A DNA stretch of 64,000 bases from Tricholomella constricta (taxonomy: Eukaryota; Basidiomycota; Agaricomycetes; Agaricales; Lyophyllaceae), in contig JAACJP010000018.1 of the NCBI GenBank assembly GCA_013368375.1, forward strand, positions 62,001-126,000, written 5' to 3'. The notes below the pieces were generated by a model, which saw nothing but the letters and a program-made list of their open reading frames with translations, was not told where the DNA came from and searched no databases. Positions 10,120-21,100 of this stretch are shown here, piece after piece (the first letter of the stretch is position 1; every line of letters begins with the position of its first letter). The position numbers and the translations under genes were made by a program.

Positions 10120-13100
10120 TCAGCTGTCCGACACGCTCGGTGGTGCTCGGTAGATCGGTATATCATAGTACAGTTTGAGGACCTGGTAGGCGAACTTGGC
10201 AACCAGAGAAATCGTCGGCCTTTGAGCGATGAGCCGCTTTAGTAGATCGGTACTAGTCATCTGCTCTACAGCACTCTGTAGGTGTGGTATGTCAGCAAGG
10301 AACTGGAGCAGGAAGTTGTGGCGAAGGGCCAGCAGTTCCGGGCTGGCCGTACAATCCAGTAACGCGTGCTCGGGTGTTTCCACTGATGCGCGACATAATC
10401 TACAGAGTCGTTCCTCACGATTTACTCTTGGGTGACCATGTTCTACCCAGCGTAGCTTTTCCACGGCAAGCATGTGCGTGGAGAGCATAACCGAAGTTAT
10501 GGCTTCTCGGTGTGCTCTCGTTTTCACTAAGCTAAGGTAGTGCCGAAGGTGAAGCGTTATTTGCTTAGGTGCCTCATCTTTGCGTTGTTCCTTCCGATCG
10601 CGTAACAGATAGAGCTTGTCAGAGGTGTTGATCACTCCTTGCAGCCACGTTGACACTTCATTCTCGATCTTATCGATGTATTCCTTGGTGGATTGTACCG
10701 TGGCGGATTCAAGGTCGATAGGATCAGTGCGAAACGGTAGTTTCAACAACGCTTTTTTGAGGTCCCCAGCCCATGACTTTTTGTTCCTGGACGCTAATTC
10801 GAGCGAAGCGCGGAACGCAATATGGGCGTACCTGTCGTTGTTGAGGCTAACGAGGTATCGCAGGAAGCGTAGCGTGAGCAGGAGTCGTCGGGGGCGCAGG
10901 GGCATGATGCCGGTCTCCGTGTAAAGGGGCACGAGCATCGACCGTTTGTGGACATTGAGGATACGTCTAAGGAAACTAATTTGCACATCTTCTAGCTTGG
11001 AGACATGTACCTCCTCGGCATCAGGTGAGATCTCACAGCCGTGGATAAGATGACAGTCTACTCGTGCCATGTAAAGTTGCTTGAGTTCCTTGGGGGTGAG
11101 CCGTCCCGTGAGATCCTCAGTTGCCATTATACGGTGTCCGCAGTATCGCGCGGTGCCTGCCTTGGAGGTGTAGTGTTCTTCAAATGGGTTGTTGGTATCT
11201 GTGCTTATCAGGATACCCACATATTTTTCCATGGGCTTTATGGAGAGAAGGGCGCCTGCCAGACGAAAAATCGGGATTGGAGGGCGTAGGGTCCCGAATA
11301 TCAGGATGACCGTTTTGATCAGGTTGATGATGATGAAATTACGGCCACACCACGTTTCTAGGACCATGAGTTTTCGTTTAAGTCCGTCAGCCGTTCGGGA
11401 GATGATGAGTATGTCGTCTGCTTGTGCCATCATTGAAATTCGGTTTCCTGCTAGGTGTACGTCGTCTATGTCGGGGGGCATTGTAAGGTCCGCCATATAT
11501 AGGTTCCATAGTACCGGTGAGGCAGGATCACCCGTAAGTAGGCCAATGAGAGCTTTAAACAGTGGAGATTCTTCCGTGCCGTGTCGCACATAGTATTCCA
11601 TTTTTTCATATATTATTCGTAACCAGTCGAAGAGCGGTCCTCCCATTCCAAGGCGGCTCAATTTCAGCCATAGAGACGGGTGATCCGTGGATGGGAACGC
11701 ATTGGTGGCATCAATTGCTGCTACAAAGAGTGGCTCTTTATTGGCTCTCGCTTGCTCCCAGGCACAGCGCAGAATGAAGGGGTTATCGTTTGTGCGCCGG
11801 TTTGCCCTGAACCCGTTTTGTGACTGGGGTATGTATTGATTGGACTCCGCCCAGTCCGTTATTCGTTTGTGGATGAGCAACATGACTATTTTCAGCACGC
11901 AGCTTTCCAGTGCCACTACGCGGTAACTATTGGGATCGGCGGCCGGGTTGTTTTTCTTAAGGACCCCTACGACAACCGATTTGCACCATATAGAGGGTGC
12001 ATCCCTCAGTCGGATGCATTCGTTGCATAGTAGGACAAGGTCGTCGTTTGGTATACTCATTACAGCAGAATAGCAGATGTTATCTTCGCCCGGTGTGCTG
12101 GATATGGAATGTTTCTTAAGATGATCCTTCACCCAAGCTATGTCGTCTTCCTCCCATTGAGAGGAGAAGAACTTCTCGGGGGTTTGGTCTGTTGTTGAGG
12201 GCGGGATCAAGTTTGCGAGGATGCGATTCAGCTGGTATTGATTGCTATCGAAAGACGGGGGTAAGATGGGTGGTGGGTTTAGTCGTGCTTCAAAGACGGA
12301 CTTCAGTTCATGCGCCGACACCGAAACTTGAACTCGTTGTGGGTCAGCAAGACGCTTGATTATTTTCCAAAAGACACCATTGTTCGGTGCTTCCATCACT
12401 TGTCTGCGATTAAAGTCTTTGATGGCTAGGAGCTTGTTGCGGCCCCGGTGAGCTTCAGGGAAGTCTGGGCGCTTAGGTACTGTATCTGGATGTGGGTTGT
12501 GTGGGTTGGCGGGATGTTGGGTGATGTTCGACGTCACTTTATCGAGAGGTAGGGGGGTTTTCTCTGCAGGTGGAGGAGTATCCGGCAGGGGTGGGAGAGG
12601 TGCATCAGGCGTACCGGTGGCGCCTCTCTTAGCGAGTACGCAAGCTTCTTTAAGGTGGGAGCTCTGAGCGGGCTTTTTGACATGTAATAAGTGTAGGGGG
12701 GCCCATCGGCTTTTAACTAGGGTCATGGTTTGTTGTAGAATCTCTCCATTAGTGACGCGCCAGCCACGAGCGGCGCTTTCCTGAGCATGTACCGTGAGGG
12801 CCTTCACCGCATACTCTGAGTGAGTCGAGACTTCAAGGGATTTGTTTTTCGGCGCGATCTGTAGCGCTTGTGCGATTGCCGCTATTTCGGCATGTGTGGA
12901 GGTTAGGTTGGAGCCCCTGATTCGGAGCGCTATGTTACGGGGCGAGTTCAGTCCCCAGTACAATCCGATCCCTGCAGTAGCTGTTGCTTTACCAGAGTTC
13001 GTACAGATGCCGTGTACCGATACTTTGGTAGGATTGGTCGACGTGTAGATGGGACCGTACAGTGCGAGGTTACGCTTCATTACATCCTTACCAGCTTCTA

Positions 13101-14148
13101 GCGTTGTAATGAGTAGACGGTCGAGCTCGGTCGTCGTTGGGAGAGGGTTTCGTGTTATTGATTTTCGTGATGGGGTATGGACGAGGCGACGAGTGATATC
13201 GAGGGTGATATCGAGGGTGAGTGCCGCATGGTCATATCCATCTTCTCTGGTACACACGGAGAAGGATGTTACAGATGCCCACATGACATTGGACACTGCC
13301 GCATAGTCAATGACCGTTCGGCGAGTTCCTTGGAAGGACGTGTAGTCGCCTCCGTTATCGCCAAATTTTGCAATACCATTTACGATGGCCATGTCATTGT
13401 CAGCTAGTGTACGACATAACCAACGGCCTCTTGTTGACACGGTGTTGTCTTTGGAGAGGCGTGGTGGGTCTAGGGGGTATGCTATGAGAGAGGCTGTGCG
13501 CGCGTTTAAGTCTCCCATGAGGATAATGTGGAACTCAGCCATTGATGCAAGGGCGAGGGATGCCGCGAGCGCTTCACATGGGTCAGATTCAAGATCTTGA
13601 GTCCATGTGGCAGATTCTGGTAGCAGGTACACATTATATATCAGTGTTCGACCCATCTGGAGTACCATAAAGTCGGGACCAGAGAGGTCGTTTCGATGTT
13701 GCAGCGGGAGTCGTTCTGAGAAAACGGCGGCTACCCCTCCCCACGATTTTCGGAAGTCGTCTTTTGGACGTCGTGTGCGAGAGAGGATGGAGTAGTGAGG
13801 TGGTAAGGATATCGTATCATGTTGATTGGGGCGGAGGTGCGTCTCCTGGAAGAGATTTATATCATACAGTTCAAGAGTAGATCGAAATTCGGGGCAGCTC
13901 ATTTTCAAGGAGAATGCACCGTCAATGTTCCAGCTTTTTATTCGTACATTGCTGGAGATACTGAGCGGGTGATTAACAAGATTGTCACAGGATGCGGGCT
14001 CTACAAGATCATGGAGGGGTGGAGGTGAGGGTGTGGCGGGAGGGGGCACCGGCAATGTAAGTGTCAGAGGTTCTGCAGGTATCACAAGATCGTGGTTAAG
14101 GAGGGGGGGCAGGGAAGGATGGGGTACCGGCAGAGGGTCTGTTATCAA
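10120..14148 (-). CDS. LINE ORF2: endonuclease / RNase H-like / reverse transcriptase
   Basis: The product is 1342 aa. Residues about 68-317 are an APE endonuclease with the expected residues in IKSWNIDG (Asn73), QETHL (Glu102), GDLNA (Asp213), DYAAVS (Asp281) and DHAAL (His317 neighbourhood). Residues about 375-512 look like RNase H by spacing and hydrophobic pattern. Of its DEDD tetrad only Glu421 remains; the others align to His379, His443 and Cys503. A Pro-rich linker follows. Residues about 640-960 are reverse transcriptase, with AIDATNAF (motif A Asp813), LTGDPASPVLW and AQADD (motif C Asp911, Asp912) intact. Near residue 1249 there is a C-x2-C-x8-H-x4-C zinc finger. The protein should nick target DNA and prime reverse transcription there. 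RNase H normally follows RT when present in LINEs, so this order is unusual. Confidence 0.93.
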   Translation of the reverse strand: MITDPLPVPHPSLPPLLNHDLVIPAEPLTLTLPVPPPATPSPPPLHDLVEPASCDNLVNHPLSISSNVRIKSWNIDGAFSLKMSCPEFRSTLELYDINLFQETHLRPNQHDTISLPPHYSILSRTRRPKDDFRKSWGGVAAVFSERLPLQHRNDLSGPDFMVLQMGRTLIYNVYLLPESATWTQDLESDPCEALAASLALASMAEFHIILMGDLNARTASLIAYPLDPPRLSKDNTVSTRGRWLCRTLADNDMAIVNGIAKFGDNGGDYTSFQGTRRTVIDYAAVSNVMWASVTSFSVCTREDGYDHAALTLDITLDITRRLVHTPSRKSITRNPLPTTTELDRLLITTLEAGKDVMKRNLALYGPIYTSTNPTKVSVHGICTNSGKATATAGIGLYWGLNSPRNIALRIRGSNLTSTHAEIAAIAQALQIAPKNKSLEVSTHSEYAVKALTVHAQESAARGWRVTNGEILQQTMTLVKSRWAPLHLLHVKKPAQSSHLKEACVLAKRGATGTPDAPLPPLPDTPPPAEKTPLPLDKVTSNITQHPANPHNPHPDTVPKRPDFPEAHRGRNKLLAIKDFNRRQVMEAPNNGVFWKIIKRLADPQRVQVSVSAHELKSVFEARLNPPPILPPSFDSNQYQLNRILANLIPPSTTDQTPEKFFSSQWEEDDIAWVKDHLKKHSISSTPGEDNICYSAVMSIPNDDLVLLCNECIRLRDAPSIWCKSVVVGVLKKNNPAADPNSYRVVALESCVLKIVMLLIHKRITDWAESNQYIPQSQNGFRANRRTNDNPFILRCAWEQARANKEPLFVAAIDATNAFPSTDHPSLWLKLSRLGMGGPLFDWLRIIYEKMEYYVRHGTEESPLFKALIGLLTGDPASPVLWNLYMADLTMPPDIDDVHLAGNRISMMAQADDILIISRTADGLKRKLMVLETWCGRNFIIINLIKTVILIFGTLRPPIPIFRLAGALLSIKPMEKYVGILISTDTNNPFEEHYTSKAGTARYCGHRIMATEDLTGRLTPKELKQLYMARVDCHLIHGCEISPDAEEVHVSKLEDVQISFLRRILNVHKRSMLVPLYTETGIMPLRPRRLLLTLRFLRYLVSLNNDRYAHIAFRASLELASRNKKSWAGDLKKALLKLPFRTDPIDLESATVQSTKEYIDKIENEVSTWLQGVINTSDKLYLLRDRKEQRKDEAPKQITLHLRHYLSLVKTRAHREAITSVMLSTHMLAVEKLRWVEHGHPRVNREERLCRLCRASVETPEHALLDCTASPELLALRHNFLLQFLADIPHLQSAVEQMTSTDLLKRLIAQRPTISLVAKFAYQVLKLYYDIPIYRAPPSVSDS

Positions 14149-14204
14149 ATGGGGGTGGGGAGGAGTGACAGGGATATGTACAAGATAAGTGCTATGAGCT
14201 GCCC

Positions 14205-16229
14205 CTAGACATTTGGGCGAGCGACTGTGTATTGGTAGGGGTGGGCCTTGGCAACATTGTTGAAAGCAGAGATAAAGTATTGGGCGTCGGCGGCGCTAGC
14301 AAAGACACAGATGGGATGAAGGGGGTCGGGACCTCGGCGAGCACGGTATCCTCGACCAAGGCGGCCCTGCATTTCCGGTAGCACCATAAGGATAAAGGCG
14401 CGAGTTTCCCCTGAGATGTTCCGTCCCCAGCTGACCGGCCCTACGATGGCCTCTTTTGACGTGTCGTTGATGGGCGGCGGCGGAGGCGCACTGATGGGAG
14501 GTGGTGGGGGCGGTGCCGCTGTTTGAGGGGTGGGGGGGTTGGCAATGCCGACGGTCTGCATTGCCAGGGGGTGCTGCGCTGCTGGCTGGAGGACAGCTCC
14601 TGCCGTGGCCGCTGAGGAGCCCATCCCCATATTCATCGTGTACCCGAGGGCCATGGGTGCCCCCGTGCTGGGCGGGGCCATCGCCGCGGGGAGCACCGGG
14701 TTGGCTGCCTGTTGGGGGGCATGATGAAAGGCACCAGCGGGTGCCATGGCAGGCACTGGGGCCGCCTGGAAGTGAGGGGCAGTAGCAGGAGGCGGGGCCG
14801 GTTGGTATGGCGGGCCCGCAGTGGCCGGGGCCGCCTGGAAGTGAGGGGCGGTAGCGGGGGGCGGGGCCGGTTGGTAGGGTGAGAACGCAGGTGCGACGGC
14901 CTGGGTAGCAGGGGCAGCGGGTGGGAACGCAGGTGCGACGGCCTGGGCAGCAGGGGCGGCAGATGGGACCATATATGCAGCGACCTGGGCGGCAGCCGGA
15001 TATGCTGGAGCGAGGGGGGGGGCAGCTTGGTACGCCTGGGTGTGCTGTGCAGATGCTGACGAGTACCCGGGGGTTGTATTGGTGGGAGTCGCTGGGGGGG
15101 CAGCATTCGTGTTTATGGCTTGTTGGGCCGAGGCTGGTGCAGGAGTGGGCAGCGAGAGGGCCCCGAAAGAGGGTGCGGTGGACGAGGTAGCAGGTCCAGA
15201 GGGGGGCAGAGCCGGCATGGCGAGGGTCTGGTTTCCGGAGTTGTGCCGCACATTGCGGACAGCTTCGGGGGCCTCTGTCTCCATGGCCGCAATGTTTCTT
15301 TTGTTGTGGCGACGCTTGGTGGTGGCCACAGAGGAGGTGAGGATGTCGATCGTCTCCCGGAGGGCGACGGCCGGGTCCTTTGAGCGTATGGGGACCTCAA
15401 TCTGGGGGCTGGGTCCATCAGCCGCTTCGTCAACGGCCTGAATGGTGGCTCCCATCCCAATGACTGCGTCCTCGACATACGAGAGTCTGGCCGCGACGGT
15501 CCGAATATCGAACTCAGTAGCAGCGAGCCGAGACATGGTCGCATCGTACCCGTGGAGGATGTTGTTGATAGTGCAGGTGTCGAGCATATGGAGGGTGACT
15601 TCCTCGAGTCCATTCTGGAGTGAGAGGACCTGCGCTTTGATGCCCTCCAGCCCCTCCGTGAGGTCGCGTTTGAGAGTCGCGACCTGTTCATGAGTTGCCG
15701 AACTCGCGACCGCGAGGGTGTGGACCTGGCGACGGGTCTCTTTGTGCTCCTCCGCGGTCCACCGCTTGGTGGGGGAGAGCGAGGCTTTATTCAGAGAGAG
15801 CTTCGCCAGGAAGCGCTCAGCATCTCCTGCAGGTGGGGCCGAGGGGCCCGGTGAAGCATTCCGGGTTTCCTTGTGCTTGCCTTTTGTGTTTGGGGTCATC
15901 GTGTGACAGGGAGAGCCGTCTCCCGAGGACGAGGCGCTCCAGGACGGGAGGAGGGCATCTTCAATTTCCACGGTGTCAGTCCGCTCTAGGGGGGCAGAGT
16001 GCGTAGCGGCCTGTGGGTTTGGCTGGGGGTCCAGGACCGTTGGGGGAGGAGGGGCCTGGAGAGGGTTGGTAAACTGAGATTCGGAGGGGGTATAGTAGGA
16101 GTCGGTGGAGATCAAGCTGTCGCTCCTCCTCACATTTTCCTCCTGTTGCGCAGCGGAAGGAGTCGGGTTCAACGTGATGTTGCAATCCCCAACGGGACCG
16201 GTCAAGAAAGAATCTCGGTGATCAGACAT
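14205..16229 (-). CDS. LINE ORF1 protein (674 aa), coiled coil plus Pro/Ala-rich region
   Basis: This is the first ORF of the LINE, starting at ATG 16229 and ending 56 bp before ORF2. Residues roughly 140-290 are charged and heptad-like, consistent with a coiled coil. A very Ala/Pro/Gln-rich, low-complexity region follows, with tandem repeats and proline runs. The last 70 residues form a compact segment containing GRNISGETRAFILMVLPEM and CVFASAADAQYFISAFNNVA, which could be a small RNA-binding fold. LINE ORF1 proteins usually bind element RNA and multimerise; that role is inferred from position and layout. I see no zinc knuckle in this copy. The coding DNA is clearly more GC-rich than the surrounding host DNA. 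Confidence 0.85.
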   Translation of the reverse strand: MSDHRDSFLTGPVGDCNITLNPTPSAAQQEENVRRSDSLISTDSYYTPSESQFTNPLQAPPPPTVLDPQPNPQAATHSAPLERTDTVEIEDALLPSWSASSSGDGSPCHTMTPNTKGKHKETRNASPGPSAPPAGDAERFLAKLSLNKASLSPTKRWTAEEHKETRRQVHTLAVASSATHEQVATLKRDLTEGLEGIKAQVLSLQNGLEEVTLHMLDTCTINNILHGYDATMSRLAATEFDIRTVAARLSYVEDAVIGMGATIQAVDEAADGPSPQIEVPIRSKDPAVALRETIDILTSSVATTKRRHNKRNIAAMETEAPEAVRNVRHNSGNQTLAMPALPPSGPATSSTAPSFGALSLPTPAPASAQQAINTNAAPPATPTNTTPGYSSASAQHTQAYQAAPPLAPAYPAAAQVAAYMVPSAAPAAQAVAPAFPPAAPATQAVAPAFSPYQPAPPPATAPHFQAAPATAGPPYQPAPPPATAPHFQAAPVPAMAPAGAFHHAPQQAANPVLPAAMAPPSTGAPMALGYTMNMGMGSSAATAGAVLQPAAQHPLAMQTVGIANPPTPQTAAPPPPPPISAPPPPPINDTSKEAIVGPVSWGRNISGETRAFILMVLPEMQGRLGRGYRARRGPDPLHPICVFASAADAQYFISAFNNVAKAHPYQYTVARPNV
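14760..14945 (-). repeat. Internal tandem duplications in LINE ORF1
   Basis: Two kinds of direct repeat are visible. One unit encoding YQPAPPPATAPHFQAAP occurs twice (about 14760-14814 and 14830-14880), and one encoding Ala-Thr/Ala-Gln-Ala-Val-Ala-Pro-Ala-Phe also occurs twice (about 14880-14945). Copies differ at a few bases, so they are not an assembly duplicate. They lengthen the Pro/Ala-rich linker without breaking the frame. Confidence 0.8.
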
Positions 16230-17554
16230 AGGAGTGATTGGACGGTGATCAAAGTTTAGGCGATGGGGGGATCAAAGTTTGAGCAATGTGGCGAGCTCTG
16301 AGGGGATACTTGGTCGGCAGGGTCAGGTGTGGGTTTTTGATGAAAATAGACTCAGCTGTACAGTTGTCCTGTCAACCTGTCAAAAAATTTTTTGTGGCTG
16401 ATATTGTTGTCAGGTAATGTAGATTCCCAGGGAGAGGGGACAGCGGGGGGGCGCTCGTTTTTACGGGAAAGAACGTGCGCGGCTTTGGGGTAGGAGTATA
16501 ATGAAGATGGCGATTGGTGAGTTCAATCCATATCCAGCGGAGGGTGTTTGAAAGTTGCAGTCAGGAAGAGGGGGTTGGGGGTACGTTTCGTGTCTCAGTT
16601 TCTGAGCGGCAGGGCTGTAAGCAAGGAATAGGGATGGTAGTCGTGGCAATAGTAGTTTTTGTCATTAACGTGTCTGGTAGGTCCTGTCTACGGTAAGAGC
16701 TCCCGGCTAGTCGCTGCCAGAGGGCTGGTGCGAGAGCAAGGGAGGGTTCCCGAGATGAGGAGATGGAGTTGGTCGACTCGACTGGATCGGAAGCTGTCAG
16801 GCGTCAAACTGCTGATGGCTGGAGTTACTGAATTCGGTGCTCGCCGGCTCGAACATGAAATTACGAGCTACTACTCGGCGCTCATCTGGATGGTCGGGTG
16901 CGCGGCGTGCATGTGAGGAATATGTCGAGTTCGCGGGTGATAATGAACCGGGTGACTCCGCGCCAGGCACGGGGTGGATTGGTGATTCCGCGTGACGAGT
17001 ATTAAAAGTCTTTTGAGGTCAAAGCCATGTGGACGGTGATAGAGTTGGGAGATGGCACATGGATGCAGAGGATGCTGCTCCAACGACATGGTGAGCTAAT
17101 TTCGATCAATAGGAGCCTGAGTTCTTGTCTCGTGCCTCTCGTCGAAGACCGAAGGCCTCTCAAATAGGGAGCAGCTCACATTAGACGTCTGCATACCTTA
17201 TCAGCGACTCCGAACTCCTGTATTAATAAAGCAGCTGTATTGTGGCGAATCCAACCATTCCCTTGGACACCATGCATGCCCGCCTATTAGAGGAGTCCTT
17301 CAAGGGATTGCACACGCCAGCGAATATTCGCTTAATGACGCACGTTCATTATCAGGCCAAATCAATGCCGAAACAGTTCACTCACCGATGGGCGCGCTAC
17401 AGCCTACCGGTCGAAAAACATGTTTGGCTCACCTTCAGAATTCCGATGTTTTCTTGATACGCGCAGGTGCTATTGGGTTGTCGTGTGAACAGTGAACGCA
17501 TGCGAGCCTGGCACGAGTAATGACGATCCGTGAGGGATATGACTGGTTGGCGCA
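16230..17554. other. LINE 5' region and intergenic DNA
   Basis: The part up to about 16450 is probably the LINE 5' untranslated leader. Beyond that, only short unremarkable frames (up to 86 codons) are present. No clear boundary or target-site duplication was found by eye. Confidence 0.45.
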
Positions 17555-17833
17555 TCAATAAATGAGTGATATGCTTTTCAAATGAGATGTGACACGATAC
17601 AAACGTTGACAAGAAATGGGGTAAGGCTCAACATAGTTTATTCTGGCGCTGTACGTGTTCGTATTGCCGACAGTCGCGCAATAAATGCTGAGCTTGTCCT
17701 TGACCGTGGTGGCGTTACCACCTGGAGCGGTGCTGGAGCACGACGTACTGTTCTGGAAGAGAGTGAATTGGACTGCAGTAACCGCTGCTACGTAAAAAAA
17801 GAGACTCGAGGCTATAGCGCGCAGTGAAAGCAT
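17555..17833 (-). CDS. Small secreted protein, function unknown
   Basis: The chosen start is ATG 17833, because it opens a clean signal peptide (MLSLRAIASSLFFYVAAVTA) and lies 40 bp after a TATA box. The predicted protein is about 92 aa. The mature part begins near VQFTLFQNSTSCSS and holds a few cysteines, a pattern common in small secreted fungal proteins. I do not recognise a family. The last third (after about SARINYV) is less convincing, so an intron and another terminal exon are possible. Its neighbour on the same strand is the secreted GH3 beta-glucosidase. Confidence 0.5.
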   Translation of the reverse strand: MLSLRAIASSLFFYVAAVTAVQFTLFQNSTSCSSTAPGGNATTVKDKLSIYCATVGNTNTYSARINYVEPYPISCQRLYRVTSHLKSISLIY

Positions 17834-17871
17834 GATGAACAACGATAGAAGGTGGGCTGGCAGGCGACGCC

Positions 17872-17877
17872 TTATAT
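17872..17877 (-). promoter_or_regulatory. TATA box of the small secreted protein gene
   Basis: GATATAAGG on the minus strand, about 40 bp upstream of ATG 17833. Confidence 0.5.
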
Positions 17878-18129
17878 CGTGATCCGTGGGTGAACAACTT
17901 CCATTTATCCAGCTCCGAAGATTTGCCACGGCATATTGTCGTTCCTGATTAAAATCCAAGACGATGAACCGCTGGAAGAGCAATGGAAGAGCGTCGGTTG
18001 ACAAGCCAAAGATATCGATAAATTGCCCAATTCGAATCGTCAGCTCCGATGCACATAAATTACGGTCGTCTTCGGTAAAGAGTGATTATTCTTCTGTATT
18101 TTCATCACGTTACATCGCTTTCTTCTTAA

Positions 18130-21100
18130 CTAAAATGATCCAGTCAATCTGATATCCTTGATGGACGCGCCTACGGAGACCGTAAATGTTCCCGAAGGTC
18201 GAACCCATGACTGGCTCGGAGTGTCCCAAACGCTATGTGCCTACATCAGCAAAGTTTCCAGATACAACGAAGCGACATGCATGCAGCATACCTGAGATCT
18301 CTCTTGTTGAGAGTAATGGTGACAGTCGAAGTCGCGCCTATGCCTAGGATAACTTCCTCGAATCCTCTCAAGACCTTCTTGGGTTGACCAGCACTCGCAG
18401 GATACCCGAGGTAGACCTGTGGTATCTCTGTGCCCGCGAAAACACCCGCATTGGCGACCGTGAATTTGATGACCTGGGACGTCCCAGAAGCAGCGATGGA
18501 CAGCGAGGAGTAGGCGAACGTGGTGTAAGAAAGTCCGAAGCCGAATTCGAATCGGGGAACGATGTTCTTTGACTCCATGTAACGATAATCGAGGAGAAGC
18601 TTTTCCGTATATGGAATCTGGTATCGGTGTCGTCGTTAAAATTATCATTCCGTGCGTAGCGGATTTCTACACTCACCTCGGGGAAGCCGAGGCTGTTATA
18701 CACAATAGTGGTACCATAGTCGGCCTCGTTCTGTATAGGAAGGGATTTAGAGACGATATATGGAAGGTCTCAATCCATGACGTACATCGGAGATGCTGAA
18801 CGGGAGCCTTCCACTCGGGTTGTACTTGCCATACAGAACGTCGACGATAGAAGGTCCAGTCTGTTCGCCAGGAGCTCCCGCGTAAATAATACCCGTGATG
18901 TTGGGGTGCGCTTGCCAGCTCATTCTGACGGGTCCAACGGAGTGTACGATAACAATCGTGTTATTGCAAACCGCAGCGACTCGTTCCACCTTTCGGAATC
19001 CAGTTATCATCATTAACGTTAAAAGATGGGCTTCTATGAAAATGGAACGCACCAAGCTTCCACCCTTCCACCATAGGTCCAAATCATTCCTATCACCTTG
19101 ATTCCCAACAACAAAGGTGTAGAAACCAAGCTCTCCACTCATTCTGTCGTGATCGGGTCAGTGGCAGTGGACAGACAACGCAGAAAGTCACTGACGCGTT
19201 GACGAATACGAAGGCTACGTCCTTTCCTCTCGCAGCGTTCACACCGGCATCAAGGTCATTTGACAACGACGAGGTGATCGTAGCAGAGGTTCCAACAAAA
19301 GAGGTAATAGCGTCGATGGGCGGTATGATAAATTCGAGTGAATTGGAACCCGAGCCCCATCTTTACAGCCGCGATGTCAGAACTGGGAGATCGACTGGGA
19401 TACCAGAGAAAGACCTACCCAATCGACATGGTTCCATCGTTACATTCGTTCAAGTCATTGCACTTCAAATTAGGCATCTTCGCATCCTGACCAACTACGG
19501 CGATCGTCTTGATCCTCGATGCTGCGACAGGTAGACCGCGGATTGTGGTCCCGCTGGGTGTACCGGTAGTGGTAACGCGGTTGTTCTTGAGGAGGACGGC
19601 AGAGGCCGAGGCGATCTCGCGGGCGAGGGCTGTGTGGGCGTTACTCCGCACTGATACACCAAGGTTACGGTCTCCGGAGCCGTCGGGACGCTGGGCGTCA
19701 AAGTTGACAGGAGGATAGCCCTGTAGAATGTCTTAAGGGGTTGTGGATTTTAAGATAAAACATCGACGCACTGAGTCCTGACCAAGGCGATACCAGGGTG
19801 CCAATATACGGGCGACCATTTCATTGAGTCTCTGTTTTTTTTCTTTAAGAGGAAGTCCGAAAACGGCAAGCAGTAGAGCGCACCGCAGTTGTAACCTTAC
19901 CACCATTGACGGCAGACTTAAGCCCAGAGCCATAAAGCCCTCCACCTGGGACCTCACGTGGCGTCAGAAACAGGGTCCCAGTTTTAATTAAACAAACATA
20001 CCGATCAAGATGTAGTCCCCCGGCTGTTCCATATCAAGTCCTCCATTGGCGTTATCACTGGCCGAATCATGTGTTGCACCCCAGTCGCTCACCACATAAC
20101 CTGACAGAAGAGTGTGAGAGAACGGAGGATACTAAAAGTGCGGAAAGTTACCCTTGAAACCATCGCGTTGGAGGAGGCCTTTGGGCCCAAGCAATCCGGC
20201 ATGCTGACAGCTGGACGTGCCGTTGAACCGATTGTAAGCGCACATCACGGACGCGACTCCCGCCTGTCACCGATACGTTTATTGCTAGAGACATCGTAGC
20301 AGTGTCCTGACTCACCTCAATGCTTCTAAGGAAAGGATACCAGTATATCTCGTTGAGCGTTCGGTCATCGACGTTCGCGCTAAGACCATAACGCCAGTGT
20401 TCTTGATTATTTGCGATCAAGTGTTTCGCACACGCCTGGACGCCGACGCTCTGCACTCCAGTGATCGTCTCGAACGCGCCTTCTCCGTTCATGTATGGAT
20501 CTGGTCCAAAACTGGATGCAAGTGAGCGAGAGACTTATTGTCAATGATGTTGACACATACCTCTCCCATCCCCGCCCAGATTTCGGATTTCGCATCTGTA
20601 GATCGTTCAGTCGTCGGACAGAAACGATATGTAGAGAAGGCCAGGACTAACAATATCCAATCCAGGTCCGAGAAAGACGCTAAAGAAGAATTATAGCTTG
20701 TTGACTTCGATGCCAAAGTTGCGCACGCACTGAATACCCTTTCCCCGGGACTCTTCGCCAAGCGCCTTTCCCCTCGCGCGCATAAGGCGCCGACTGAACG
20801 TCGACGCAGTGTTGATCCCAGAAGGAAAGCCCGTCACTCCCTTGGTCAATCGTATCCCGGCAGGGCCGTCATTGAAGCAAATCGAAGGAATACCGAGTCG
20901 CGGAACGGGAGTGGTATCGCCCACACAACGGCCTAGCTAGGTATCAAGCTTGCGAGTCTGAGCATAGGTATGACGACGTACGTTTCGAGTTCAACTGCCC
21001 GGTCCCAGTGACGATTCCAATCTTCTCGTCTATCGTCATCTGCGCGATCGCAGCATTTGCCAGAGTATAACTATCCTCCCAGGATCCTGGTCAAATAGAG

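Larger units (their letters stand above)
10120..16229 (-). mobile_element. Non-LTR retrotransposon (LINE) with two intact ORFs
   Basis: ORF1 (14205-16229) and ORF2 (10120-14148) lie on the minus strand in different frames, 56 bp apart. Both are open from end to end. ORF2 encodes an APE-type endonuclease, a reverse transcriptase and a terminal CCHC zinc finger, the hallmark set of LINE elements. The coordinates given are coding limits only. The true 5' end is probably a few hundred bases above 16229, and the 3' end may be at the GGTAA repeat near 9914. Intact frames suggest a recent insertion. The clade was not determined; Tad, Deceiver or Inkcap-type fungal LINEs are the obvious comparisons. 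Confidence 0.95.

Noticed and set aside
14633..15691. Long frames (157 and 192 codons) overlapping LINE ORF1
   Set aside because: They are GC-rich shadow frames of the Pro/Ala-rich ORF1 repeat and show no independent family features.
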